DNA of 64,000 nucleotides, taken from NCBI GenBank assembly GCA_949358305.1, contig OX442323.1:3658001-3722000 (forward strand). Reading direction: 5' to 3'. The position numbers and the translations under genes are program-made. The notes beneath the pieces are model-generated. The model did no database searches, was not told the origin of the DNA, and saw nothing but the letters and a program-made list of their open reading frames with translations. Source of the stretch: Strigamia acuminata (lineage: Eukaryota; Arthropoda; Chilopoda; Geophilomorpha; Linotaeniidae). Below, piece by piece: positions 32,101-44,795 of this stretch; within the stretch, counting starts at the first letter, position 1; each line of letters begins with the position of its first letter.

Positions 32101-32248
32101 ATCTCTGCGAGTAGTCGAACTGTTCCTTTCCCGGTGACTTGGGACTTGCCCTGTCCCAATTCGATATCAAAAGGGATAATGTCCGTGAAATCAGTAAACC
32201 ACGCACGACGCCATTTGCAACCTTTTTCACATAGTTTTCGCTCGACAT
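29105..32248 (-). pseudogene. Copia-1 gag-pol remnant (copy 2)
   Basis: Same lesions as copy 1: gag/protease deletion, integrase Glu to Lys, in-frame TGA (30076-30078) before YVDD, and frame breaks in protease, integrase and RNase H. The primer site is at 32269-32281 and the primer-site palindrome at 32271-32300. Confidence 0.9.
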
Positions 32249-32358
32249 TTTGAGCTGTTTTGGTTTTTCCTCTGCTACCAAACCTACAATTGGTAGCAGA
32301 CGATGGTTATATCCTCTACACGCTTCATTTTCCACTAACTATCGCCGAAAATTCCGCG

Positions 32359-32455
32359 AATAACACAATAACACAATAACACAATAAAACAATAAAACAA
32401 TAACACAATAAAACAATAACACAATAACACAATAACACAATAACACAATTACACA
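32359..32455. repeat. (AACACAAT)n microsatellite (copy 2)
   Basis: Same as 14405-14501. Confidence 0.9.
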
Positions 32456-35009
32456 ATTTTTTGGCATTTTTTTGGCATTATTTTGGCATTATTTTGGTAT
32501 TTTTTTGGCATTATTTTGGCATTATTTTGGTATTATTCTGGCATTTTTTTGATATTTTTTTGGTATTTTTTTGGCATTATTTTGACATTATTTTGGCATT
32601 TTTTTGGTATTTTTTTGGCATTATTTTGGTATTATTTTGGTATTATTTTGGCATTATTTTGGTATTTTTTTGGCATTATTTTGGCATTATTTTGGCATTT
32701 TTTTGGTATTTTTTTGGCATTATTTTGGTATTTTTTTGGCATTATTTTGGTATTATTTTGGTATTATTCTGGCATTTTTTTGGTATTTTTTTGGTATTTT
32801 TTGGCATTATTTTGGCATTATTTTGGCATTTTTTTGGCATTATTTTGGCATTTTTTTTGCATTATTTTGGCATTTTTTGATATTTTTTTGGTATTTTTTT
32901 GGCATTTTTTTGGTATTATTTTGGTATTATTTTGGCATTATTTTGGCATTATTTTGGCATTGTTTTGGTATTATTTTGGTATTATTTTGGCATTTTTTTG
33001 GCATTTTTTTGGCATTTTTTTGGCATTTTTTTGGTATTATTTTGGTATTATTTTGGCATTATTTTGGTATTTTTTTGGCATTATTTTGGCATTATTTTGG
33101 CATTTTTTTGGTATTTTTTTGGCATTATTTTGGCATTATTTTGGTATTTTTTTGGCATTATTTTGGCATTTTTTTGGCATTATTTTGGCATTATTTTGGT
33201 ATTATTTTGGTATTATTCTGGCATTTTTTGGTATTATTTTGGCATTATTTTGGTATTTTTTTGGCATTATTTTGGCATTATTTTGGTATTATTCTGGCAT
33301 TTTTTTGATATTTTTTTGGTATTTTTTTGGCATTATTTTGACATTATTTTGGCATTTTTTTGGTATTTTTTTGGCATTATTTTGGTATTATTTTGGTATT
33401 ATTTTGGCATTATTTTGGTATTTTTTTGGCAATATTTTGGTATTTTTTTGGTATTATTTTGGCATTTTTTTGGCATTATTTTGGCATTTTTTTGGCATTA
33501 CTTTGGCATTATTCTGGCAATTTTTTGGTATTTTTTTGGCATTATTTTGGTATTTTTTTGGCATTTTTTTGGCATTATTTTGGTATTTTTTTGGCATTTT
33601 TTTGGCATTATTTTGGCATTATTTTGGCATTATTTTGGCATTTTTTTGGTATTTTTTTGGCATTATTTTGGTATTTTTTGGCATTATTTTGGTATTATTT
33701 TGGTATTATTTTGGTATTTTTTTGGTATTATTTTGGTATTATTTTGGCATTATTTTGGTATTTTTTTGGCATTATTTTGGCATTATTTTGGCATTTTTTT
33801 GGTATTTTTTTGGCATTATTTTGGCATTTTTTTGGCATTATTTTGGCATTATTTTGGTATTATTTTGGTATTATTCTGGCATTTTTTGGTATTATTTTGG
33901 CATTATTTTGGTATTTTTTTGGCATTATTTTGGCATTATTTTGGTATTATTCTGGCATTTTTTTGATATTTTTTTGGTATTTTTTTGGCATTATTTTGAC
34001 ATTATTTTGGCATTTTTTTGGTATTTTTTTGGCATTATTTTGGTATTATTATGGTATTATTTTGGCATTATTTTGGTATTTTTTTGGCATTATTTTGGCA
34101 TTATTTTGGCATTTTTTTGGTATTTTTTTGGCATTATTTTGGTATTTTTTTGGCATTATTTTGGTATTATTTTGGTATTATTCTGGCATTTTTTTGGTAT
34201 TTTTTTGGTATTTTTTGGCATTATTTTGGCATTATTTTGGCATTTTTTGGCATTATTTTGGCATTTTTTTTGCAATTTTTTGGCATTTTTTGATATTTTT
34301 TTGGTATTTTTTTGGCATTTTTTTGGTATTATTTTGGTATTATTTTGGCATTATTTTGGCATTATTTTGGCATTGTTTTGGTATTATTTTGGTATTATTT
34401 TGGCATTTTTTTGGCATTTTTTTGGCATTTTTTTGGTATTATTTTGGTATTATTTTGGCATTATTTTGGTATTTTTTTGGCATTATTTTGGCATTATTTT
34501 GGCATTTTTTTGGTATTTTTTTGGCATTATTTTGGCATTGTTTTGGTATTTTTTTGGCATTATTTTGGCATTTTTTTGGCATTATTTTGGCATTATTTTG
34601 GTATTATTTTGGTATTATTCTGGCATTTTTTTGGTATTATTTTGGCATTATTTTGGTATTATTTTGGTATTATTCTGGCATTTTTTTGGTATTTTTTTGG
34701 CATTATTTTGGTATTATTTTGGTATTATTTTGGCATTTTTTTGGCATTTTTTTGGCATTTTTTTGGTATTATTTTGGTATTTTTTTGGCATTATTTTGGC
34801 ATTATTTTGGCATTTTTTTGGTATTTTTTTGGCATTATTTTGGTATTTTTTGGCATTATTTTGGTATTATTTTGGTATTATTCTGGCATTTTTTTGGCAT
34901 TTTTTTGGCATTTTTTTGGCATTTTTTTGGCATTATTTTGGTATTATTTTGGTATTTTTTTGGCATTATTTTGGCATTATTTTGGTATTATTTTGGTATT
35001 ATTCTGGCA
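32456..35009 (+). repeat. 11-bp minisatellite array (copy 2)
   Basis: Same length as copy 1, and the translated frames match copy 1 residue for residue, so the array has not changed since duplication. Confidence 0.95.
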
Positions 35010-36825
35010 CGTAACCGACGTAACCGACGTAACCGACGTAACCGACGTAACCGACGTAACCGACGTAACCGACGTAACCGACGTAACCGACGTAAGCGAC
35101 GTAAGCGACGTAAGCGACGTAACCGACGTAACCGACGTAACCGACGTAACCGACGTAACCGACGTAACCGACGTAACCGACGTAACCGACGTAACCGACG
35201 TAAGCGACGTAACCGACGTAACCGACGTAACCGACGTAACCGACGTAACCGACGTAACCGACGTAACCGACGTAACCGACGTAACCGACGTAACCGACGT
35301 AACCGACGTAAGCGACGTAACCGACGTAACCGACGTAACCGACGTAACCGACGTAAGCGACGTAACCGACGTAACCGACGTAACCGACGTAAGCGACGTA
35401 ACCGACGTAACCGACGTAACCGACGTAACCGACGTAACCGACGTAACCGACGTAACCGACGTAAGCGACGTAACCGACGTAAGCGACGTAACCGACGTAA
35501 CCGACGTAACCGACGTAACCGACGTAACCGACGTAACCGACGTAAGCGACGTAACCGACGTAAGCGACGTAAGCGACGTAACCGACGTAACCGACGTAAG
35601 CGACGTAACCGACGTAACCGACGTAACCGACGTAAGCGACGTAACCGACGTAACCGACCTAACCGACGTAACCGACGTAACCGACGTAAGCGACGTAACC
35701 GACGTAACCGACGTAACCGACGTAACCGACGTAACCGACGTAACCGACGTAACCGACGTAACCGACGTAACCGACGTAACCGACGTAACCGACGTAACCG
35801 ACGTAAGCGACGTAACCGACGTAAGCGACGTAACCGACGTAACCGACGTAACCGACGTAACCGACGTAACCGACGTAACCGACGTAACCGACGTAAGCGA
35901 CGTAAGCGACGTAACCGACGTAACCGACGTAACCGACGTAACCGACGTAACCGACGTAAGCGACGTAAGCGACGTAAGCGACGTAAGCGACGTAACCGAC
36001 GTAACCGACGTAACCGACGTAACCGACGTAACCGACGTAACCGACGTAACCGACGTAACCGACGTAACCGACGTAACCGACGTAACCGACGTAACCGACG
36101 TAAGCCGACGTAACCGACGTAAGCCGACGTAACCGACGTAACCGACGTAACCGACGTAACCGACGTAACCGACGTAACCGACGTAACCGACGTAACCGAC
36201 GTAACCGACGTAACCGACGTAACGAGTAACCGACGTAACCGACGTAACCGACGTAACCGACGTAACCGACGTAACCGACGTAACCGACGTAACCGACGTA
36301 ACCGACGTAACCGACGTAACCGACGTAACCGACGTAACCGACGTAAGCGACGTAAGCGACGTAACCGACGTAAGCGACGTAAGCGACGTAAGCGACGTAA
36401 GCGACGTAACCGACGTAACCGACGTAACCGACGTAACCGACGTAACCGACGTAACCGACGTAACCGACGTAACCGACGTAAGCGACGTAACCGACGTAAC
36501 CGACGTAACCGACGTAACCGACGTAACCGACGTAACCGACGTAACCGACGTAACCGACGTAACCGACGTAACCGACGTAACCGACGTAACCGACGTAACC
36601 GACGTAAGCGACGTAAGCGACGTAACCGACGTAACCGACGTAACCGACGTAACCGACGTAACCGACGTAACCGACGTAACCGACGTAACCGACGTAAGCG
36701 ACGTAACCGACGTAACCGACGTAACCGACGTAACCGACGTAACCGACGTAAGCGACGTAACCGACGTAAGCGACGTAACCGACGTAACCGACGTAACCGA
36801 CGTAACCGACGTAACCGACGTAACC
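35010..36825 (+). repeat. 9-bp satellite array (copy 2)
   Basis: As copy 1 but 9 bp longer. It has an irregular patch at about 36100-36225: two 10-mers with an extra C (GTAAGCCGACG) and one shortened unit (GTAACGAGTAACC). These shift the repeat frame and end the long plus-strand frames. Confidence 0.95.
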
Positions 36826-37153
36826 TGTTGAATTGTGATCCTAAATTGTGTGGATAATGTATAGCGTCAGTGGTTTGGAAAAACTCCAAAAGCAGCAGAA
36901 AACAGATCAGGTGTTTACAGGTGTGAAACATCACCTCAAGTGAGAGTTTAATGAACTATAATATATGATTCATCAGTTACATACAGAGAGCCACCTAGTG
37001 GCATAAAGTAAAAGATACACATGTAAACAAAGCATCAATAATACTTGAAAAGCTAAACGCAAATACGTGTAAACAATTAATAGAATACAGAACAAGATGT
37101 CGCTTGATAATACGACATATAAAGCTATTACCAATACATGCTATATCTTAACA
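36826..37153 (-). repeat. Copia-2 3' LTR (copy 2)
   Basis: Same as 18863-19190, with TG...CA ends and a polypurine tract on the plus strand just after 37153. Confidence 0.85.
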
Positions 37154-37171
37154 ATCGGCCCCCTCGTATAA

Positions 37172-40100
37172 TCAAGCTAGTAGGAAATTTATATCAACTA
37201 GAAACCGATTGCAAAAATGGATAAGATCCGTTTTATCCACAGACTTAGTGAAAATATCTGCCCAATTAGACTTCGTTCCGACATGCACGATTTGGAGGTT
37301 ATCTCGTCTGACGAGTTCGCGTATGAAGTGATATCGGATATCGATATGTTTAGTCTTTCGGTTCTCTACGCAGGATTTTGTAAAATCTACGGTTGAGATG
37401 TTGTCGCAAAGAATTCGATGATAGAACTTGTTTGCGACGTCGGGCATGATCTCGAGTAAGACCCTGACGATCCAGATATAATCCTTCACTGTCTCCGTGA
37501 GGGCCACATACTCCGCCTCCATGGTCGAGAGTGTAACATTCCTTTGCTTGAAGGTCCTCCAATAAATGGGTGAATTCCCCAGAGTTATTAGAGTTCCTCC
37601 TACAGAAATACGATCATCCCTGTTATTCGCATAGTCCGAGTCACTATAACCGATGACTTCAATTCGATCATTCGGATATAGCATTAGGCCAAAGTTCCTT
37701 GTTGTTCGCAAATAACTTAGTAGATCTAGCAACACGATCCAGTGATCCCATCCTGGATTAGATTGGAACTGGCTCAGGATGTTGACGGCGTATGTCATGT
37801 CCGGTCTCGTTCGCGATGCGATAAAGGCCAAACATCCGAGCAGACTTCGGTATGGTACTCCCTCCATTAACTTGAAGTGTTCCAAGGTATCTGGGCATTG
37901 TTGTTTGGTAAGAATGGTTGTCTTGGTCATTGGCTGAGATCTGACTTTTACAAGTTGTAAATGATTCTTGAATTTGATGAGAACCTTATCAACGTAAGAT
38001 CTCTGGTGTAAAACCATTCGTTGATTGTGTGAGCAGAACTCAACTCCCAAGAGCTTCTTCGTCTGTCCCAGAATTACAATGTCGAATTGTGTCTTTATCA
38101 TATCGAGTACGCTGATTGCGTCTTCGAGTTGTTTGCCGAAAACAACGATATCGTCAACGTACACGATTAAATATGCAACATTTTTCCACTTATACACGGA
38201 GTTACACCAATTCACGTGCTCCAGGCCAAGCTTCAACAGGGTGTCTTCCAATTCTATGCCCCATTCTCTCCCAGACTGGTGCAAGCCGTATATCGCACGA
38301 AGGAGTCTGCAAACGTAGTTTTCCTTTCCTGGTACGATAAAACCCTTTGGTTGACGCATGTAAATCGTTTTGTGCAACTTCGCGTAAAGATATGCGCATT
38401 TCACATCCGCTTGAACGTAGGACCACTTCAACATGCAGACGAGCAGCGTGAACATGAAGCGGACGATCGAGAAGTCAACAACCGGCGAGAAAGTTTCTTT
38501 ATACGAGTCGCCATAGACTTGTGAGAAGCCTTGTGCCACAAGTCTGGCCTTATATCTTGCAATTTCACCTCTCTCGTCGGATTTAACAGTATAAATCCAT
38601 CTACATCCAATGACTTTCGTATCCGGTGGTGGTGGAACCAACTCCCACACCTCACGCTCGTGCATTGTATTGATTTCGTCGCACATCGCATGGTTCCATT
38701 CTCTCTTTTCGGGCAAGTCGGCGATTTGCTCAAAACGCGTAGGAATGCAAACTTCCAGGTGGTACGCCTCGAAATCGAAGCTTGTATCATCCGGATCCAA
38801 GTTAGAAATATCTGCAGTTGCATTCGATTCAGATGGCTTCTTCTTCCTTTTGTCTTCAAAAAGGTGTTCTGGAACATTAAGATTGTGCTCAGCACAGTAG
38901 CGTTTAACATCTGGTATTGAGCGCAATTTAGGTATTTCATATCCCTCAATCTTGTATTCCAGGTCCTTTTGTCCAGTGGGTCTAATCTTCTCAATCTTCT
39001 TCCATACAAGTGGAGGTATAGTATGAACTGGATTCGGAGCTTCTGTCCTTGCTTGTGGCGTGACAGCTGGTGGTTTTGCTCGCAGTTTTTCTTCCGGCAG
39101 CCGAAACTTCAATTTAATAGGGTGAAAAACTTCTTCTATCTCCTTCTTAGGCTGCGGCGGAGGTAGCGGTGGTCTAACGTCCTCGTCGGAGTAGTATTGA
39201 CGATCATCATTTTCCAAATTGTCATTTAAATTGTCAATGTAAGTGGTGTACTTCTCCGGTAGGCCCAGCACGCCTTCAACTCCGCGCTTGCTTTCCACGA
39301 ATTTAACGTCGCTTGTTTCTATGACTTTTGAAAATTCTGGCAGCCAAATCCTATATCCTTTGGTAATCCTTGAATACCCGAGCATAATTCCATGTATGCC
39401 CTTGTTATCTATCTTTCCGTCTCGTACTTTCTTCTGCACAAAGCAGAGACTTCCAAACTTTCTCAAATGACGCAAAGATGGTTTTCGGCCATAATAAAGT
39501 TCCATTGGCGTTTTCTCGGAATTTAACTTGGCAATTCTGTTCCTGAGGTAGTTAAATGTTAAAATTGCTTCACCCCAAAATCGGTGTTCCAATTGTGCAT
39601 CGTACACAAGAGCTCGCATCCCATTCGCCAATGTCTGGTTTAATCTTTCAGAAACACCGTTCTGGACTGGCGTGTACGCGTTTGTTCTCTCGTGTGCAAT
39701 TCCTTGTTCCTCAAGGTACTGTCCGAATTTGTTGGAACAGAACTCCATCCCATTGTCTGTTCGTATTGCCAAAATCGATTTTCCGAGTAAGCGCTCAATT
39801 CGTTTGACATGCTTCTTAAACAACTCGAATACCTCGTCCTTTTGTTTCATCAGATATACTGTCGAGTATCGTGAATAGTCATCCGTGATAGTGAGGAAAT
39901 ATCTGTTCCCTGATAGTGTAGGGGTTCCGAACGCCCCGCACACATCCATGTGCAAAAGTTCCAGCGGCCCCTTTGACCTAATTCCCGGTATTGACTTGTG
40001 CGACACTGATTTCTTCTTCGCAAGTGTGCACACATCACACTGCGTGATCGGCACGTCGAGCATCGGCAATCCAATTACAGCTTCTGTTTTGCTCATTTGT

Positions 40101-40627
40101 TGCACACTAGGAAAATGAATATGTCCAAGTCGCTCGTGCCAAAGTCGTGCCTCTTCTGGATTGGACGTTGTTTTGCTTAGTCCAGCGGGTTGTTGTTTCT
40201 TTTCTTCACTAGTATTCGCCTTGTTTGTCTCCATTTCTTTCAATTTCTCAATGTCGGGCTTCTCATCGCTAATTTGGATATAGTAGAGTCGATCCTTTTT
40301 AACTCCTTGCATTAGTTGTCTTTTCCATTGTGGATCGAAAATCTTCACCAATCCTGCACCAATTGCGACTCTGCATCGTGCTTCGTCGATGCACGGCCCC
40401 GATAATAAGTTTCTTCTCAAGTCCGGTGCATAATAAACTTTCTTTAGTGTTATTGGAATCGTTTCAGTTCCAACTAAGCACATTATGCGCACATCTCCAA
40501 CTCCTTGTATTTGGATGAGTGTTTTCTTGTCGGCTTGACTGATTGTTCCTGTGGTTTCTTTAAAGTTGTGAAATTGAGTTTTGTCTTTACAAAAATGTCC
40601 TGTTGCCCCAGATTCAGCGATTATGTG
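37172..40627 (-). CDS. Copia-2 pol polyprotein, gag-less (copy 2)
   Basis: The frame is unchanged from copy 1: 1151 open codons, Glu at the protease active-site position (AESGATGHF), intact DDE integrase, YVDD and RNase H. The upstream TAG is at 40628-40630. No gag or 5' LTR. Confidence 0.8.
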   Translation of the reverse strand, partial: HIIAESGATGHFCKDKTQFHNFKETTGTISQADKKTLIQIQGVGDVRIMCLVGTETIPITLKKVYYAPDLRRNLLSGPCIDEARCRVAIGAGLVKIFDPQWKRQLMQGVKKDRLYYIQISDEKPDIEKLKEMETNKANTSEEKKQQPAGLSKTTSNPEEARLWHERLGHIHFPSVQQMSKTEAVIGLPMLDVPITQCDVCTLAKKKSVSHKSIPGIRSKGPLELLHMDVCGAFGTPTLSGNRYFLTITDDYSRYSTVYLMKQKDEVFELFKKHVKRIERLLGKSILAIRTDNGMEFCSNKFGQYLEEQGIAHERTNAYTPVQNGVSERLNQTLANGMRALVYDAQLEHRFWGEAILTFNYLRNRIAKLNSEKTPMELYYGRKPSLRHLRKFGSLCFVQKKVRDGKIDNKGIHGIMLGYSRITKGYRIWLPEFSKVIETSDVKFVESKRGVEGVLGLPEKYTTYIDNLNDNLENDDRQYYSDEDVRPPLPPPQPKKEIEEVFHPIKLKFRLPEEKLRAKPPAVTPQARTEAPNPVHTIPPLVWKKIEKIRPTGQKDLEYKIEGYEIPKLRSIPDVKRYCAEHNLNVPEHLFEDKRKKKPSESNATADISNLDPDDTSFDFEAYHLEVCIPTRFEQIADLPEKREWNHAMCDEINTMHEREVWELVPPPPDTKVIGCRWIYTVKSDERGEIARYKARLVAQGFSQVYGDSYKETFSPVVDFSIVRFMFTLLVCMLKWSYVQADVKCAYLYAKLHKTIYMRQPKGFIVPGKENYVCRLLRAIYGLHQSGREWGIELEDTLLKLGLEHVNWCNSVYKWKNVAYLIVYVDDIVVFGKQLEDAISVLDMIKTQFDIVILGQTKKLLGVEFCSHNQRMVLHQRSYVDKVLIKFKNHLQLVKVRSQPMTKTTILTKQQCPDTLEHFKLMEGVPYRSLLGCLAFIASRTRPDMTYAVNILSQFQSNPGWDHWIVLLDLLSYLRTTRNFGLMLYPNDRIEVIGYSDSDYANNRDDRISVGGTLITLGNSPIYWRTFKQRNVTLSTMEAEYVALTETVKDYIWIVRVLLEIMPDVANKFYHRILCDNISTVDFTKSCVENRKTKHIDIRYHFIRELVRRDNLQIVHVGTKSNWADIFTKSVDKTDLIHFCNRFLVDINFLLA

Positions 40628-41183
40628 CTAGGCAGTTATTTATTTATTTATTGTTTTATTGTTTTGAACCAAATTTTTTTCATTTCCAATCACAACTATT
40701 TTTAAATAACAGTTTCCAATTTTTGCTATTTTATAAACGAAAATTTCCCGATTTCTAATTTTATTCCAATTGAACTTTTGCAAACAACATATCGGGTAAA
40801 ATGACGTTGAAATCTTAGAACTTATTTGTTATGTAATTTTAGAATTGGCAATTTCTTTTTCGTATATTTTTATTGTTTGTATTTACTGGAACAATCCACT
40901 ACGGATGAATGGCTTAGGTTTTAGACTTCTAAACCTGATGTTTAGAAAGTCTCATGAAACGGTTCTGTCCGTCCGTCCGTCCGTACGCATCCATATCTCA
41001 AAATCTATAGCAGGTGGAGACGAACGGATAACGGCAATAAATTCAGCGTACTTGAATTAGTATCCTCGGAACTTTTCGCAATTTTCCGACCTCCGGTTGA
41101 ATTAATAAACACGATTTTGTACACTTTTAGCCGTAAAATAATACTACTTCCGTCCGCGCACCGGAAGTTGTAATATTGTACTA

Positions 41184-41907
41184 CCGTCTTCCCTCGAATA
41201 TAACGTCATGACGTTGTGTTCGAATACAACGACACCTGACGTTTTATTCGAACACTACGTCATGACGTTATATTCGTACTTTTTCATACAACTTCTGAAA
41301 AATCAGAAGTTGAGTACATTCCGATTAACAATATCAAGCTTCGTCTTGATCGTATAGCTCCTTCGCTTCATCATTGTTTAGAAAATGAATGAAAACACAG
41401 GGTACGACAGACTTCAAACTTTTAATCTAAGTTCAAAGCTGTAAGTGTTTAACAGTAGAAATGCGACTACACGTGTTTATTCCAAATACAAAATGGCCGA
41501 AGCCCAAAAAGATTAAAATAACAAGGTGATGATTGGTTGGGCGGGGGGAGGGAGGGACGTAGCGGGCGCCACCTCGAGGCGAAGCCTAACAAAAACATAC
41601 AGTAAGTTTTATATTCGTGTCCAATTCCTATCAAATTCGTATCAAATTCGTATCAAAATTGTGTCAAATGCGTGTCAAATTTGTTTTTCTGGCATCGTGC
41701 CTGTTAAAAGCGCACCCCGCAACGCTTCCCGGCATCGCACCCATCAATGCACTCGAATATAACGTCATGACGTTGTATTCGAATACAACGTCATGACGTT
41801 ATATTGGAAGTGACGTTATATTCGAGAAATCGCTAAAACTTTCAAAAACAGCGATTTCTGAAAAAACTTTAATACAACGTCATGACGTTATATTCGAGGG
41901 AAGACGG
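41184..41907. mobile_element. MITE-1 (copy 3, 724 bp)
   Basis: Matches the copy at 23221-23944 at every site that separates copy 1 from copy 2. TA on both sides. Confidence 0.87.
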
Positions 41908-42478
41908 TAGGGCTGGTCTATCATTTTATGTTGGGTCATTTTGAATCAAGTGTTTAACGGTCTGATGACCCACAAGTGGTACAAGCAAAAGCACAAATCG
42001 TATCCTGCCAAATGAAAAGCAATTTTTTCATTTCTGGTATGAATTTTATTCAATTTGTGTTGAAATAATTTTTAAAAAATATGAAACGAAACATGTTTTA
42101 TTTTAATAAGAAACTGAAATAAAAAAAATTACAATGTTATTATGGTTTTTAGATTATGGTTTTTTGTAAGGATAACCGTGAGCTTTAGATTTGAAAACTG
42201 AGAAAATTAAGCTGACCTAAAATTGATTTTTTTGGATCGAAAATTGTTTTTTTTGGTTTTTTTGGCGTCGTACGATGATTCCACTTTTACTAACAATTCT
42301 GGGAAATTTTCTAGAATTTTTAAGGCTACATCCAGTATGACGATTATTTAATAATCAAGTTGTTGCCATTGTAGCTACTTACTGTACAGTTCCAAATGAA
42401 TAGATGTTTTTGGGTTTTTGGGAGTACTGTATTATTTATTATTTCACTTTTTTTGTATTCAACTTTGTATTCAACTCC

Positions 42479-43243
42479 GCGCGGCATTAGTTGGCGCGGC
42501 ATTCAAATCCGACCCAAGTCATCTTGCCGTAAATCCATAGTATCAACAATCGCAGCGCCGCTATTGTTGATACCCATGGTATGGGTTGGCGTGGCATTGC
42601 GTAAACCAAGTAAGGTTTCGATGATCTGGCGCGGCACGTTTGTATGACGTGACGCGGCACATCGACACATCGACACATCGAGGGGATTTGTTGAACGGGA
42701 TTCCAAAAGAGCAGATTATCCCAGTGCAAGTTACTCCAAGTGACTCGATCAAAAAACGAACGTAACATCCAAAAAGTGAGTGGGCTGGTAATTGAATAGG
42801 TGGTTCCTCTCCTGCAGTGAAGGAGGTTCATTTTCACACCAGCTCTTGACCAGGTGCCCAGGACCAGGAGAGGAATCTCCCAACGGAGACTCGACTAACC
42901 AAAGTCTGGTAATGTAGCCCTCGTCTTAATCGACCATCTTTTATCTGATGATGATGAATGCTAGGAATGATGGTGGCCAGTGTGGGGAGACCCGCAGCCC
43001 AACGTATCCTTGGGGTGATGGCGATTGACAGCTTGTTGACAGGAAAGTGGGGGTCGCAGTGGTAGGGGGCAGACAAAACGGCAAAGAAAAAAAAAATTTT
43101 TGTGCCGCGCTTCTTCATACTCGTGATATGGCATATCGCGACTGCCGCGCCAACCCATTTAACGGGTATGGCCTAGCGCGGCGCTGCTAAGAGTAATTTC
43201 ACAGGTATGACTTGGCGCGGCGCCGCGCTAAGTAATGCCGCGC
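42479..43243. mobile_element. MITE-2 (copy 3)
   Basis: Same as 6562-7326. Confidence 0.6.
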
Positions 43244-43492
43244 AAGGAATAGCGGGCCGAATAAAAGTTTGTAAAGACTCGAGGGAAGATAATGCGGTAG
43301 AATGCAGCCATTTGTTGCGAATTTTGTTTGGCTGTCTGCATTAAGGGAGGATATACTATAAGTATGTGTAAAATGGGTGCTAGCAGGTGTTGAATTTGAA
43401 AAAATGTTAATGATTGATTTTTTGCACGTGTTTTATTCGATTGTGGACACGTCTAACAACGAGTTTCAAATTTTTCGACATTGATCGCAAAG

Positions 43493-43608
43493 GCCGTGTT
43501 TGACCGTGAGGAGAAACAGGCTTATGCGTACGTCATTCAAGTAAAAGCTGAAGATGGCGCCCCTTCGGCCAGACCCAACACGAGGAAAGGAGAATTAACC
43601 CAACTCAG
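43493..43608 (+). CDS. Cadherin-repeat exon fragment (copy 3)
   Basis: Same exon and donor as 7576-7691, with no change noticed. Confidence 0.6.
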
Positions 43609-44059
43609 GTAGGAAGTTATTTTCATTATTATTTTAGTAATGCAAAGTAAATAACTGGGAGGGAGGATGGGAGGAAAATTCTCTTTGTAATTACCGGTAT
43701 TTAATATTTTTGAGTAGAATGTTTGAAGAGAGTGGAATAAACAGAAGCTGGTACCATGGGTTGTGGCTATGCCATTGAATTGTCTGTCGGCTAGAAAAAA
43801 GGAGTTGTGATCAGTGGCGTAGCCAGAAAGGTTCAAGGGTGTATGTATAAAAAAAGTTTTCATGGCATCTTTCATAGAGGTTCTGATTGTTGCAATAACC
43901 TTAATGTAACAACAAGCTTTTTTCGAAAGTATATTGTTTGTACACTATTTTTCCTTATTTTTTACACAAAAATCCCTGACTTTGACACTAAATTTCTGAA
44001 TACCAACACTATTTTCCTTTATTTCTACACTAAAACATTCATATACATCAAGGACCGGT

Positions 44060-44079
44060 TTAGGTTAGGTTAGGTTAGG
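44060..44079 (+). repeat. Interstitial (TTAGG)4 (copy 3)
   Basis: Same as 8143-8162. Confidence 0.8.
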
Positions 44080-44383
44080 TAGAAAAAGAAAGCTGGGTCG
44101 TGTAAAATTTAGTTTTTTTTTAGTGTACAAATAAATGGAACCCCTTTTTTTGTAAAATTTACTGCTTCCTGTTCTGAGTCATTCTACAGCATCGAAAACG
44201 ATGAAATGTTGGCTAATAATTTACTTTAGCATGTTTAATTACAGTTAGGGGAAATTTGCGACACTCACCAATTAAGTGTTTTGTACACATTCCACTTGTG
44301 GTATTTATTTTAACCTTTAAATGCTTTACCAAAAAGATAACTTATTTATTACGATGACTGAGAAGTTTTATAATCCTACTTAC

Positions 44384-44795
44384 AACATTATTTGAGGAAT
44401 AAATCTGTTTAAGGTAGGATATTTCCCATAGTTTTTCTGTTGTGAGCTTTTTTTGTTTTAGATCTAGCAGCCTCAATATGCGATTGGGACAATCACTGAG
44501 ACTGAGATTGTTTTCTTCAGCATACATTTTCTCCAACATCATAATTTCTGGAGACAATACACAAGCTGTTATATTTGGAAAGGTAACACTTGCTTTGTAT
44601 GAGATTGCTGTGTTAACCCGTATGGGATATGCCTTGTAAGTCAAAAATTTGAAGTAGATCATCATCAATAACAGAGAGATGCAGCCAAGATAGACAACTT
44701 TTTCCAATACGTTCCGAATATGCATGTGAATTGTACTGCGAATTGGCTCATTTTGTTGCAGTACATACGCGAAATGGCGTTTCTTTGTTTGGAGA
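44384..44795 (-). pseudogene. DEG/ENaC first-transmembrane exon (copy 3)
   Basis: Same as 8467-8878. Frame and donor retained. Confidence 0.65.

Larger units (their letters stand above)
23221..41183 (+). repeat. 18-kb tandem unit, copy 2 (17,963 bp)
   Basis: Second copy, head-to-tail with copy 1. Positions are offset from copy 1 by 17,954 through most of the unit and by 17,963 after the 9-bp satellite. Its main own feature is an irregular patch in the 9-bp satellite near 36100-36230. Confidence 0.95.

Noticed and set aside
32483-36934. Equivalent long frames in copy 2 and, at 50436-53238 and 59785-61361, in copy 3
   Set aside because: Same periodicity artefact. In copy 2 a few irregular repeats end the frames at once, which shows no constraint on them.
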